Origin: Sorghum bicolor
Lineage: Eukaryota > Streptophyta > Magnoliopsida > Poales > Poaceae
Assembly (NCBI RefSeq): GCF_000003195.3
Contig: NC_012873.2
Span: 9,323,894-9,387,893 of the forward strand
Direction: 5' to 3'
Length of the DNA: 64,000 nucleotides
Numbering within the stretch: position 1 is the first letter of the stretch; every line of letters begins with the position of its first letter. Shown piece after piece: positions 21,738 through 35,872 of this stretch. Both the position numbers and the translations under genes were made by a program. The notes beneath the pieces are model-generated. The model was not told where the DNA came from. It did not search any database and saw only the letters and a list, made by a program, of their open reading frames with translations.

Positions 21738-23185
21738 TTGGAGAAGTCGCGGGAGTGTTTTCTCTCTGAGAAACACTCACCGGACGCTGAGTGCGGAGGC
21801 ACCGGACGCTGGCCTCAGTGTCCGGTGTGCTTGACCCTGCTAGGGTTAAGCACCGGACGCACTCTGAGAGCGTCCGGTGTGAGGGCGTTTTGCGACCCTC
21901 TCTGCGCATGGGTCCGGTGTGCTTGACCCTGCTAGGGTTAAGCACCGGACCCACTCTGAGAGCGTCCGGTGGTTAGCGTCCGGTGTGAGGGCGTTTTGCG
22001 ACCCTCTCTGCGCATGGGTCCGGTGAGCACCGGACGCTACCGGTGCTTAGCGTCCGGTGACCCTGCAAGTTTGCAACCCTCTCTGCGCATGGGTCCGGTG
22101 TGCACCGAACGCGTCCGGTGTGAACCTACAGAGCGTCCGGTGGTGCGCAGGTGACCGTTAGAATCTGACACGCGGGATTCAAGTAGGACACGTGGCCTAC
22201 CCCTGAGCACCGGACGCTGAGGGTCGAGCGTCCGGTGACCACTTAGTAGCGTCCGGTGCCCCCGATTTCAGCCCAGTGAAAACAACCAACGGCTAGTTTC
22301 TTTGAGGGGCTTATAAATAGAAGGTGGCCGGCTTTGGGAGGCTCTCTCTTGCACTTTTGAATACTTGAGGCATACTTTGAGCTAAAGAACACTCCCTCCA
22401 CTCATCTCCTTGCTTGATTGCTCATCCTAATGAGATTGAGTGAGATTCAAGTGCATTGCTTTGAGAGTTGCATTTAGTGGCACTTGATTCTTGAGTTTGC
22501 TGCGGATTTCTTGTTACTCTTGGGTGTTTCCCGACGCCCTAGACGGCTTGGAGCAGCGGTGGTGTCGAGCTCGTGATTAGAGATTGTTTCGAGCCTCACC
22601 AAGTGACTTGTGAGGGGTACTTGAGCCTTCCCCGCGGAAGATCGCAATTGGCTACTCTAGTGGATTGTTCGTGGCTTGGAGGATCCCCATCTTGTGAGTG
22701 GATGTGCGGCACCCGCTGAGGGTTTGGCTTTGGATTGCCAATTAGCTCGTGATCCATCAAGTGGGTGTATCGCCACAACGAGGACTAGCTTGCCGGGAAG
22801 CAAGTGAACCTCGGTAAAAAATCTTGTGTCATCTCTTGCCGAAGATTCTCTTGTGATTGTGAGTGATTGGTTGGATATATCTCTACTCTACAACGTTGGT
22901 ATAACAATCACTCTTCACTCATTTACTTACTTGTTTACCTTGCTAGTTGTTTAGCTTGTTTAGTTTAGTCTTCTTGTTTAGGAGTGTAGTAAGCTTCTAG
23001 TTGTGCTTTCTTGTTGTAACTAGTGTTTAGCTTTCTTGCTAGACTTGTGTAGGTGGCTTGCATAGCTTAGTTGTGCTAGTGCTAGAATAGCTTCGCCTTT
23101 TGTTTTACTAATCAACTTGTCTAGTTGAAGTTTGTAGAAAATTTAAATAGGCTATTCACCCCCCTGTAGCCATTTGGACCTTTCA
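21735..23185 (+). mobile_element. LTR X, 5'-truncated, copy 2
   Basis: Equivalent to X 5951-7401, ending GGACCTTTCA before GAGGGGCC. The first 579 bases of the LTR are missing because the sequence is joined to the Athila-like 3' LTR. Confidence 0.85.
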
Positions 23186-26100
23186 GAGGGGCCGCTCGTG
23201 GTGGAGGAGAGGAGGGTGCTCGTCGGAGGGGAGGGGGTGCGACGCGAAGCGGAGGAGCTATGGTTCGTACACGGCGCTAGGAGAAAACGATCAGATGGGG
23301 GCCATAGGATGAGCCCCCATTCTCCTACGAGAATGGGGTCTAGAAGGTGAATTTAGGTGCCCACCCTAAATTGGGGGTTCTTGATTTGGGGCCTGATGGA
23401 GTGCGTTTTTTTACCATAGCTCCATATTTAGCTTTGAGAGGCTTAAATAGAGGCTCTGCTGGAGTTACTCGCACACTATATGGGAAGCATATGATTACTC
23501 TCTCCATCTATGAATAAATATATATCTATATGGGAAGCATATGATTACTCTCTCCATCTATGAATAAATATATATCTTTTTTTTTGAGAAGTTAAACTTT
23601 TTAAAATTTAACTAAAAATATATTAAATAATATTAATATATGAAAGTATATTTAATGCTCCATCTAATAATACATATTACATATGATAAATATTGTAAAT
23701 ATATATATATATAATTAAACTTTAAAAAATTTGAGTCATAAAAAAAACGAGACATGTATTTATGTGTGAACGACACGAGCAGGCACTTAGAATACAATAC
23801 TACACTAGTAGGAGGAGCACAAGCACGGCAGCTGAGATAGCAATTAGGGGATGTTTGGTTTGAGATGTTAAAATTTAACATATACTATAACAGTTTCGTC
23901 TTATTTGAAAATTAGTATTTAATTATGGACTAACTAGATTTAAAAGATTCATCTCTTAAATTACTCTCTATCTATACTTTTAGTTTTATAAATAATCTAT
24001 ATATAATACTCTATACATATGTTCAAACATTTAATACGGCGGACATTGAACTTCGGATCGAGTCGGCACTCTGTCATCGTCCCATCAAACATGATACCTG
24101 CTCCGTCGCTGCGAGTCTTGTTTCCATCCAAAAATCCTTTTAAATTTAAATATTATCGTATTTTTATTTATATTTAATAATTATTATTTAATTATAAATT
24201 AATCCGACGTAAAAGAATTATCTCGATTGTGATAAGGATGATAATCAGATGGTTTAGGAGGGCCTGCAGCGATTGCGGCGGCTACACCAGGTCTAAGACG
24301 GGGGGCGTCAAGATTGGCAGCGACGGTAATAGTGGGGGCAGATTGGAAAAAAGGGCAGCCACAGTAGACACGGTGGCCGGAAAAAAATTCCATAACACTG
24401 TAGTTCTTTCATTTATTTATGGTAATTATTATCTAATCATAGACTAATTAGTTTTTGTTTTTATTTATATTTAATACTTCATGCATGTGTCGTAAGATTC
24501 GATGTGACCGAAAATTTAAAATTTTTAGCAAATTTTTTTAGAACTAAACAGGGCCTAACTAGGCTCAAAAGACTCATCTCGTAAATTACAGATAAACTTT
24601 ATAATTAGTTATTTTTTTATCTATGATCTTGTTTAGTTCCAGAAAAGTATCTAAAAAATTTCAAGATTTTTTGTCACATCGAATCTTATGGCGCATGCAT
24701 AAACTATTAACTATACATAAAAAATAACTAATTATACAGTTTATCTGTAATTTATGAGACGAAATCTTTTGAACTTAGTTAGTCCATAATTGAACAGTAT
24801 TTGTCAAATAAAAATGAAAGTGCTATAGTAGCCAAAGCCAAAAAATTTTCTCAACTAAATAAGGCCTATATTTAATATTCTATGTATGTGCTGTAAAATT
24901 CGATGTGACGGAGAATCTGAGAAATTTTGTAAAATTTTTTAAATCTAAACAAGGCTGATTTGTGAATGTCGGTTCTTAATCGATCGTCCGTGCCGTTCCT
25001 TGTTGTGCCACGCTTTTCGTAGCAAAAACAACGGGTCACTTGCAGCAACATGATTGGCCGGTGCTCCTAATGTTGCTAATCCAAACCAACCACAGTCCAG
25101 ATGCAGATTACTTTGGTTAAGGCCTTGTTTAGATACACCCAAAAATTCAAAACTTTACAAGATTCTCCATCACATCGAATCTTGCGGCACTTACATAGAA
25201 CATTAAATATAGATAAAAAGATAACTAATTGCACAGTTTACCTGTAAATCACGATATGAATCTCTTAAGCCTAGTTACTCTATAATTGGACAATGTTTGT
25301 TAAATAAAAACGAAAATAATACAGTGTTAAAATCCAAAAAGTTTTTGGATCTAAACAAAGCCTAAGAAAACACAACCACAAACTGTAGTAGATAGAAGTG
25401 TGTGCTCCATAAACCTTGCATATCGTTTTCTTAAAGAAAAAATATTATCGTTTCGTGACTACTAGTACGGCTAACAATAGTAGCCCCAACGTATTAGGTC
25501 TGTCGGAAGTCGAGTCGGAAGTCGGGTCGAAACTTCCGACAAACGTCGGAACTTCCGATGTTTGTCAGAATTCCCGACGTGTATCGGAACTTCCAACTCG
25601 GGTCGAAGCTTTCAACAGCAAAGCATCTTCTCGAGGCATAACTTCTTTATCTGGACCCCGAATTAGACGTTTCATATATGTTTTTTGATCGTCTCGATGA
25701 GAGGAACGCAATGGTGAAGTCCGTTTCACATTTTGACAACTTCACAAAAATGGATAATTTTGGTTGTCAACACATAGTATACTCATTATAAATTTTAGTA
25801 TTTTTCTCTATAATTTTAGTCAAACTTGAAAATATTTTAACTCTCCAAAATTTTTAAAATGAATTACAATTTGGAATGGAGAAAGTGGCACCTGCTGTGA
25901 GCTGCGCAACATGTCACGGTCAAATGACGTTACTACATAACAGGTAGAGTAATTGAAAGGGAAAGGCCGGTGACGCTACGGTCTTGAAATAGTAGGCCGC
26001 CGCACCTGCCGCCACGCGTGCCCGCTGTTGATGCAGACATGCATGCGCAAGGCACTAGCCCGTCGTTCTCACATCTCAGCGCGATCATATAGCGATTTGC

Positions 26101-27671
26101 CACATTTGCAGAACTAGTAGTAGATTAGCTATATTTAAGAGATTGCATGGTCCTCATCAGCGCCGGCAGCACATGAAACGTGTATCTTCCTTCATCAGTT
26201 GCTCGAAATGGTTTTGCTTAATTATTAATTAAGTCGTGCTGACGTGATATGGTTCCATGAAACTACAGATTAGAGGATACGGTTTGCTCGACAAAAGAGG
26301 TTAAAAAGAATGGTCGTGACACTGACCGCTGTAATAAAACCTGGATTCGCGTGGCCTTGTTTATTTCACTCAAAAACTAACAAAATTTCAAGATTCCCGG
26401 TCACATCAAATCTTACGGTATTTATATGGAACATTAAATATAGTCGAAAACAAAAACTAATTACACAATTTGTCTATAAATCGTGAGATGAATCTTTTGA
26501 GCCTAGTTAGTCCATAATTAGACAATAGTTACCAAATAAAAACGAAATACTACAGTACCTAAAACTAAAAAATTTTTGGAACTAATACCTTGTTTAGTTC
26601 AGAAATTTTTTTGTTTTGGCTACCGTAGCATTTTCATTTGTATTTGATAAATTTTATCTAATCATAAACTAGTTAGGCTCAAAAGATTTGTTTCGTAATT
26701 ACAGGCAAACTATGCAATTAAATTTTGTTTTTATTTATATCTAATGCTTTATATATGTGTTTAAAGATTCGATGTGATGGAAAATCTTAAAAAAATTCGA
26801 AAATTTTGAGAACTCAACAAGGCCTTTAGATGTAGTACTCCTGTCCTGCAAATAAATGCATTCTTTGACTGTTATGATTCATGTTTGATCATTTGTCTTA
26901 TTTAAAATTTTATACAAATAATAAAATAAATAAATCTTTATAAAAATAAGTCATGAAAAGTAAATAATATTTATTATTTTTTTAATAAAACAAACTGTCA
27001 AACATAAATTATAAATGTTAAAGAAATACGATTATTTGTGAGACGGAGGGATTACGCAGGAAGGCGCTGCCGCAAACGCAACAGGGAGATGCATGATGGA
27101 TAGACATGACCACAAGTCCCGGTCCCAACAACCTGCCGCGGCCCGCGGCTGGGGGGCATCCAGCGCGCGCCGCGTGCCGTCGAGAACCGGAGGCTGGCTT
27201 GGCCCCACCAGCTCCACGGCAAACAGTGCCATGGCCCATGGAGAGCTAGCGGTGGGCAGTGAAGGGCTCACGACTTGTCCGCACGCACCGCAGGTCACCT
27301 TTCATTTCGCTTTCAACGAGTCCAAAGCGTTGTGACCCCGGCCCCGAGGCTCGGCTGCGTCCGTGAGCTGTGTAACTTGCCATGTTTACGTAGTCTAAGT
27401 TTACAGTCCGGTCAACATAACATTTAAAGCAATCATAGCTAGACTCTCTAGAAACGAGATCTTTTTTGGTTTCTTCGTGGCCATGCTCGTTGCGGCACTC
27501 ACGCGGCTCGCCGCAGCCCACAGCACCGATAGAATCACCTCCGCCCCTTTCTTATACCCCGTGTGTACCTCGGCTCCGTCGCTCTTCCACGACGACGATG
27601 GCGGCGTCACGCTCCCCGTCCTCCACGCATAGCTCTCCGTCGAAGGCGGGTAGGACTTCGGTGGCGATGGG
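23186..27671. other. MITE-rich flank, copy 2
   Basis: Repeats 7402-11887 with a few substitutions. It holds the same 50-bp duplication (23478-23577), the same Tourist-like elements (for example 25121-25362), the Stowaway-like element (26838-27052) and the GC-rich block. No gene is supportable. Confidence 0.75.
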
Positions 27672-29264
27672 ATCAAGTGCTACTAGGTCCATATCTTGAG
27701 CATATGCATTAGGATCTAGTAAAGTGCTAACTTAACTCCTTTGGAGAAAATGTTTGTGAAAAGCTAACACACATGCACCTTGGTGGTGGACTCTTGTTGG
27801 TGTTAGCACATTTGCAAAGGAGGTGGAGTTCCTAGGGTTGAGAGGGGTTTGGGTTCCTCTCTCCCTCCCGCCGAGCTTGCGAGGCGGGATTCGGCGCTTT
27901 TGAGAAAAATAAGTGTATATTTTTCTATTGCGCCGGTGGGAAATTTGGAGAAGTCGCGGGAGTGTTTTCTCTCTGAGAAACACTCACCGGACGCTGAGTG
28001 CGGAGGCACCGGACGCTGGCCTCAGCGTCCGGTGTGCTTGACCCTGCTAGGGTTAAGCACCGGACGCACTCTGAGAGCGTCCAGTGTGAGGGCGTTTTGC
28101 GACCCTCTCTGCGCATGGGTCCGGTGTGCTTGACCCTGCTAGGGTTAAGCACCGGACGCACTCTGAGAGCGTCCGGTGGTTAGCGTCTGGTGTGAGGGCG
28201 TTTTGCGACCCTCTCTGCGCATGGGTCCGGTGAGCACCAGACGCTACCGGTGCTTAGCGTTCGGTGACCCTGCAAGTTTGCAACCCTCTCTGCGCATGGG
28301 TCCGGTGTGCACCGGACGCGTCCGGTGTGAACCTACAGAGCGTCCGGTGGTGCGCTGGTGACCGTTAGAATCTGACACGCGGGATTCAAGTAGGACACGT
28401 GGCCTACCCCTGAGCACCGGACGCTGAGGGTCGAGCGTCCGGTGACCACTTAGTAGCGTCCGGTGCCCCCGATTTCAGCCCAGTGAAAACAGCCAACGGC
28501 TAGTTTCTTTGAGAGGCTTATAAATAGAAGGTGGTTGGCTTTGGGAGGCTCTCTCTTGCACTTTTGAATACTTGAGGCATAATTTGAGCTAGAGAACACT
28601 CCCTCCACTCATCTCCTTGCTTGATTGCTCATCCTAGTGAGATTGAGTGAGATTCAAGTGCATTGCTTTGAGAGTTGCATTTAGTGGCACTTGATTCTTG
28701 AGTTTGCTGCGGATTTCTTGTTACTCTTGGGTGTTTCCTGACGCCCTAGACGGCTTGGAGCAGCGGTGGTGTCGAGCTCGTGATTGGAGATTGTTTCGAG
28801 CCTCACCAAGTGACTTGTGAGGGGTTCTTGAGACTTCCCCGCGGGAGATCGCAATTGGCTACTCTAGTGGATTGTTCGTGGCTTGGAGGATCCCCATCTT
28901 GTGAGTGGATGTGCGGCACCCGCTGAGGGTTTGGCTTTGGATTGCCAATTAGCTCGTGATCCATCAAGTGGGTGTATCGCCACAACGAGGACTAGCTTGC
29001 CGGGAAGCAAGTGAACCTCGGTAAAAAATCTTGTGTCATCTCTTGCCGATGATTCTCTTGTGATTGTGAGTGATTGGTTGGATATATCTCTACTCTACAA
29101 CGTTGGTATAACAATCACTCTTCACTCCTTTACTTACTTGTTTACCTTGCTAGTTGTTTAGCTTGTTTAGTTTAGTCTTCTTGTTTAGGAGTGTAGTAAG
29201 CTTCTAGTTGTGCTTTCTTGTTGTAACTAGTGTTTAGCTTTCTTGCTAGACTTGTGTAGGTGGC
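27672..29264 (+). mobile_element. truncated LTR X' copy 2
   Basis: Same limits and junctions as 11888-13480. One visible substitution lies near 28740 (CCTGACGCC, against CCTAACGCC in copy 1). Confidence 0.85.
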
Positions 29265-30894
29265 TGTTGACGGTCCTTAAGTATCAAATTTAATTATCAA
29301 ATAAATAAAGAAAAGGATTCAAATGAAATCAACATCTAGACTTAGGGTTTTATCTGACAGAATTCCACGAGTTTTGGTGTTTGTCTATTTCTGCAGGGGG
29401 TTATCAGGAAATACAAAAGAAAGGCCCACACGTCGGGATTACATAGAGATATTAACGTGCCACGCAATTATCTTACATCTAGAAGACTCAGCCACGAGAC
29501 TGAAGCGGAGGCGAAACGGGGCCTGACCCTGGGCGCCCGCCCACCTCCTGAGTCCAATCAGGACTCTGCTTCGTGGGAGATCTCCACCGACCTAAAGGAT
29601 GAATCTAAACCATACAATCTATGTCGGTTTGATCCAACGGCCCATATTCACTTGAAGGGACTATAAAACCAGACCCCCTGGCCCCTGGAGGAGGGAGCCT
29701 CTCAACCCTAATTCATTGTTCTTCAAGGGAGAAGAAGCCTCTGATCAAGATTAGAGCCACCACATCAATTAGATATCTAGATTAGCATAGCTACATAGGA
29801 TTAGAACTAGAAGGAGTCAATCTTCGATTGGTTTCCGAATCTGTCAAGAGGATTCTTGGTAATTCTCTAATTGTGCTTCTAATTGCTGTCTAATTATCTT
29901 TGTTCTTCAATATTATGAATATGACTTTGTTCTACTTCAATATATTGCTTATGACTTTGCTCTACTTGCTTATATTCAAGATTATATTGTTCTTAGTTTA
30001 TCATAGTTATGTACTTGGCTTAGTTAGATTGGATCTATATACATGCTTAGGATCGTAGAGCGTTTATCCATCGGATCCATGGGTAAATGATAGATATTGT
30101 GTAGGCGTGGTGCTTATACTGTATTTATCTGCGATTGTACCCAATATGCCAGATCGTGGGGTGGTTCGTGATAGTGACAGCTTCATTGATTCTTATATAG
30201 TCCCCCTCTCGTGTATTGGGCTGGCAGAGCAACATTATTATAGGGGAGTGATTGCTATATTTCTCATTTACCTTGCTAATATCACTATGCATGGGTGTAG
30301 TCTTGTCTCGCAATGATTGCGAAGTATGCTTGCACTAACTATGATATGCTAGACTATATAGTTGAGAATAACTTAGGGAATATTCTTGTAGTTCGTTCTA
30401 ATACCATGCTAATGACTTTCTAGAGTATCTAATTGAGGTGCTTATCATATTTATTATGTGGCTAGATCAGATTAGTTATCTTTGTCACTAATTCATTATT
30501 TCATATATCTTTTATGTGACACTTATCCCTGTATGAAGAGTTAGATATAATGTTCTCAATTATACATGCAATGATAGATGCTCAATCTCATATTCTATTC
30601 TGTAATCAATATTGATGATTGCTAATCCCTTCCCAGTGGTAAAAATATAAATAACGATACCTGGAATACTTTCCAGTTAAAATGCTACATTGGTATTAAT
30701 CTGTGCGCTTGCAGATTCCATTCATTATTTATTTAGAAGAGCAATTGCATATTTCAATACCGCATCTCTTATATCATGCTGGGGATGACAACTTGGCTTA
30801 AGTGGTGTGAGGGATAGGTTTGGCATTTTTGGCACCGTTACTAGATTTAGAGAACTTAGTCTACTTTTGGTAATGATGTTAAGAATACCCAACA
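29265..30894 (+). repeat. 5' LTR of Athila-like element, copy 2
   Basis: 1630 bp, close to the copy 1 5' LTR. A short patch (about 30240-30331) instead carries the bases typical of the 3' LTR; see findings. Confidence 0.85.
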
Positions 30895-30902
30895 AGCATT
30901 TT

Positions 30903-30920
30903 TGGCGCCGTTGCCGGGGA
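30903..30920 (+). promoter_or_regulatory. primer-binding site complementary to tRNA-Asp, copy 2
   Basis: Identical to 15119-15136. Confidence 0.85.
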
Positions 30921-31054
30921 AGGTTGATTACTAATCAAGAATGGAATAAAAGATTTTGAGTTATCATTCGCATCACTAATATGATTGAGCTTATCTATTC
31001 TCTCATACAGTTTTACCCTGATATTTTTCTATTTTATCTTATGTAGGGGAATGT

Positions 31055-33703
31055 ATGAATAGAAGACATCTTCCAGGAAATTTTGTTGACAATCCCGAAG
31101 CATTATTCAAGAAGACGAGAGCCAAGCTCAAGAAGGGATCATCAACACTTCAGCAAAAAGCTTCATCCAATCAAGATCACCGGAACTTGTCTTCAGAGTT
31201 CGAGGCCATGGCGAACAAATCAATCCGCGAGTTCTCAGCTCCCACTACGGACAACATCCGCACTGGACCTGCTGCAGAGATCGATGGCAACTTTGAGCTC
31301 AAGCCTGGACTTATCAACATGGTGCAATCCAACCAGTTCTGTGGGAAGGCACACGAAGATGCTAGTGCTCATCTACAACACTTCCTGGAGATTTGCAACA
31401 CATTCACCATATCAGGAGTTTCCAAAGATGCTATACTACTTCGCCTCTTCCCATTCTCACTGTTAGGAAAAGCGAAGCAGTGGTTCTACGCTACAAAGGA
31501 GAGGAATACTACGTGGGCACTCTGCTCAACAAACTTCCTGGCTAAGTTCTTTCCCATAGGCAAGACCAATGCTCTCTGTGGAAAGATTACAAGTTTTCAG
31601 CAACAAAATGATGAATCTGTTCCAGAAGCATGGGAGCGCCTTCAAGACTACATCCTAGAATGTCCCCATCATGGAATGGAGAGTTGGCTATTGATGTAGA
31701 CGTTTTATCATGGGCTCGGCAACAGTGCCCGAGAAACCATGGATGCTGCAGCTGGAGGAGCATTCTTATCACTTACTATACCACAAGCCACAGCTCTTGT
31801 GGAGAAGATGGCGTCCAATCAAAGCTGGAATGAAGAGAGAACCCAGACACGCAAGAGAGGTGGAGGTATGCATCAGCTGAAGGAGGTAGACATGTTGTCT
31901 GCAAAGCTAGACCTGCTCATGAAGAAGCTCGACGATAGAGCTGGAGATAAGAAGGAAGTTATGCACATCTACGACTCTCACATGACTTGTGAGGAGTGTG
32001 GAGATACTAGACACTCAGGCAATCACTGCCCTGAGATGCTTGAGGATGTGAACTACATCAACAATAACAACAACTACTACTACAACCGTCCTCAACAAAA
32101 TCAAGATTGGAATCAACAGAGGCCTAACTACTCAGGTAATTATCAAGGTAACAATTTTTACAACAATAATAATAATTTTCCACCACTGAGAGAGTTAGTG
32201 TCTAATCAAGGAAAGCTAATGGATAACCTATCTAAGAAATTGGCATCTAATGATAAAATGCTAGAAAATATAAATAATAGAATGGATAATTTCTCTACTG
32301 CCATCAAGAATCAAATTAGCTTTAATAAAATGATTGAATCCCAGTTAAATCAAATAGCTGCTGCTGTTCCTACTACTAACCCCGGTATACCATCACAACC
32401 GGAAGGATTAGAATCTGCAAATCTTGTAGACATGTTTGATACAGGTAATAAGTGGAGTAACCCCGTCGCTGAATTCTCTACTGACCTTCTGCCGGTCAAG
32501 AGAGGCGATCCAGGACGCCCCGTCATTCCGATCTCCATCGGCATGGTGGACGTTCCAGAAGCACTCTGCGACTTTGGCTCTAGCGTCAACATTATACCCA
32601 GGGTACTCTATGAAAAATTCTTTACATATCCTTTATTAGAGACAACCATGTGTTTGCAGTTTGCAGATCAGACGATAACATTTCCAAAAGGAATATTGAA
32701 GAACCTTTGCGTCCGAATTGGTACCTTGTATGCCCTAGCAGACTTCGTAGTGGTAGAGACCGGAAATGATGAGAGAGCACCCATCATCTTAGGGAGGCCA
32801 TTCTTAAACACCACGGGAGCTATCATCTACGCTAGTGCTGCCAAGATCAGTTTCTACGTCAAAGGGAGGAAGGAGACATTTTTTTTCAAGAACAAGATTA
32901 CACAAATTCCAAATCAATCCAGACGTGAATCAAGGAAGAGGACCAACAGGAGGAACAGGAACAAGCAAGTGTGGACCGAGTCAGCTAAGATGGTCACTGT
33001 AGTTCATGGAGGCCAAGATCATCAACTTAAGTCACCGCTTTTGACCAAGAAGGACGACCCAGGAATGCCAAGCATCTACTGCTCCATAAATGGATACAAC
33101 TTCTACAAGGCAACTTGTGACACCGGATCGGGTGTCAACATAATGGCCGCAGTCACCTATCGGCTCTTGCTCGGAACCATGCCACTAAGACCAACATACA
33201 TTCAGCTCCAGATGGCAGATCAGACATTTCGAGAAGTTAAAGGAATAGTAACTGATGTCCCAGTCAAAATAGACGATCACTTTGTCTACACAGACTTTCA
33301 AGTTATTGACATGGGAGAAGACGAGTATGATCCACCCATCATCCTTGGAAGACCGTTCCTTAGCACCGTTAAAGCAATTATCTACATTGGAACCAGAGAA
33401 GTCCATATGCACTTCCCCTCAGAGAAGGTACGCCGTTATTTTACTGACCCTAACTATATCGTTGAAGAATCTAAGCAGGTCAGAAAGAGACACAACCGCA
33501 ACCAGAGGAGGCAGATCATCAGGAACGGATGGGCAGACTATGAAGGAGAAGTTGTAAGGTCAGAAGACGTAGAGTTTAAACAGAATTATCCAGAGGAAAC
33601 TGAAGCACCAAGTCAGGTGTGGAAAATGAAGCTAACTATACAGGAAGAGGACGCGCTGCTGGAAGTACCGACTACGCCACCCAACGAACCTCGGGACAAT
33701 TGA
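31055..33703 (+). pseudogene. gag-protease frame broken by one TAG, copy 2
   Basis: Same frame, same internal TAG (31697-31699) and same two protease-like domains as at 15271-17919. One amino-acid difference is visible near the C-terminus: HMHFPSE here, HMHFSSE in copy 1. The shared nonsense codon shows the break predates the unit duplication. Confidence 0.85.
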
Positions 33704-35851
33704 GAAAACAGAGTCCCGTTCGGAGAACTTAAAAACACCGAACGCCTTGCCAAGAGGTAAACTTGGTAGTTATCCTTTCCCTTTCAATTATTTTAAATAG
33801 TTTACTTAGTTAATTAAGTTCATACTATCTTAAAAATAAAATAAAAATATGAAAAAACAGTAAGCCCCATGTGAGTAGACGAGTGGCATAAAACCCATAA
33901 GTACATTCACTGTGGTGGCATAAAAATAAAATAAATATTTCTTTTCTGCTCTATAAAAATGAAAATATAAAAACAGGGAGTAATAATTATTAAGGAGTCT
34001 CAATATGATAAAGGCTAGATATTTATGCTAACACTTAATTAAGTTCCACAAGCTTTGTTGTCTATTTGAGCTCCACAGAATTTAAGAATAAAGAAGACTA
34101 GCAGACGAAGGACATTCTAATCGCTGTCAGAATACTGCTGACTTTCAAATACACTTCTGCCACCTGCTAGCTACATCAAGAGAAATTACGTCAAAATTCA
34201 GCTTGGGGGAGAGCACCCCCATTTATCTCGATAAGTATTTCTATCTATCTATCTTTATACTTATATTATTTTAGAATATAAATATACATAACCATGGAAA
34301 AATCTAATAAGGATTTTATGCTTATATATATATATATCTTTTGCTTAGTGTGTTTAATAAATAAATAAAGTGGCTATGCTAATCTGTATCTAAATAAAAC
34401 TCTAGCATGGATATGAGGAATAGTTGCTCTACCTAATTTGAACATTTTAAGTTCTCTCTCAAGTTTAGACATAACTGTTATAATTTAAAGCTTGCTCTAG
34501 ACCTAAACTTGTGGGATGAAAACTTGATCTAAAGTCAAAGTTGTTAACGGATACGATATGGGAAGGTTGAGCTGCTGTTTATCTGTTCCTAGAGATGCTA
34601 GAATTCTGGAGAATTTTATCTTTGAAAATCTTTAAAATGTTGCATGATAAGTTCCTATATGATGAGAGTTTAAATTCCTACCACAGCCATATATACATGC
34701 TTGCTAGACTTTGAGCCACACATTACTATTTACTGCTTGTGAGCATTGAGTGTGGTCAAGCTGTGTAGACCCTTAGGAGCTTGTCATGTGGTTAAATCAA
34801 GATTTCACTTGCACGTTCACTCATATATGCTACTTCTACTCCGGAAGTACCATCCACATATATCCACCCATTCCATCTCTAGAATCACCCAAAAATATTC
34901 TACTCCTAATCCGGGAGAGAATAACCAAAAATATTTCTGTTTTCCCTTGTGAAATAAATGCTCAAGTTATCTTGTTACTACCACTTGCTATATTATCTCA
35001 AGAGATGAGTGCTCTAAAAAAAGAAGAAAAAAATACGAGGAAATAAAAAGGAGCAAGTGCTCGGAACCTCGAAAGAAAAGAAAAAGTGAGACGAGAGGTA
35101 AAAATGGACAAGTGTCCGACAATAGAATTAGGGGTACAAGATACCCACCTGAGAGAAAAGAAAAAGAAGAGCATCTCATTATCCTCACAAAGTTTCAAAA
35201 AGCAAGGAAGGTATGTATCCCCTCAAAGAGCAAAAGTAGAATTAGACTTCCACCATTGTTATCACCATCATCACCATACACCATTCATTCGCCACACATG
35301 CACATCTTGATTTGGCTTATTGATTTGTTTCTTTGGATCCATGGTTTGACTATGCAATAAATGTCTTGTAAGTATGTATATTTTATCTCCCACCTATGAG
35401 CTCCAGATATTAAAGCCTTATTAGAGTAGGGTGAGAGAGAAGGCAATGTCACTATGCCTTATACCACAAATACCACATATCTTGAGAGAAGGCATATACC
35501 ATCACTGCCTTGGTAAGGATCCAGAAATACCACAAAAGAGAGATATGAGAGAATCATACAAGGAATCTCTGAGTTTTATTTGAAAATCTGCAAAAACCCC
35601 AGAGCTATAGCTGATCAAGAATAAGAGACATGACACTTGGCTAGACTGTTCTATCTTTTAACTACTCAAGACAGAAGTGACAGTTACAAGTCCCATGGTG
35701 AAGGTAAAGTAAGTAAGTTTTAAGTCTTGACAGTTTACTCTAACTCAGAGATGAGATCTTATTTAAAAAAGCATGTGTACCGTCAATTTTTAAAAGATAT
35801 TGCAACAACTTATGATCCATAGCTGAGTCTATCTTTGCTCAGGGACGAGCA
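33704..35851. other. non-coding internal region of the Athila-like element, copy 2
   Basis: Same as 17920-20070, minus 3 bp. The polypurine-like AGCTTGGGGGAGAGC recurs at 34200-34214. No polymerase or integrase motif. Confidence 0.7.
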
Positions 35852-35871
35852 AGAGGTAAGCTTGGGGAAGT
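35852..35871 (+). promoter_or_regulatory. polypurine tract, copy 2
   Basis: Identical to 20071-20090, directly before the 3' LTR at 35873. Confidence 0.75.
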
Positions 35872-35872
35872 T

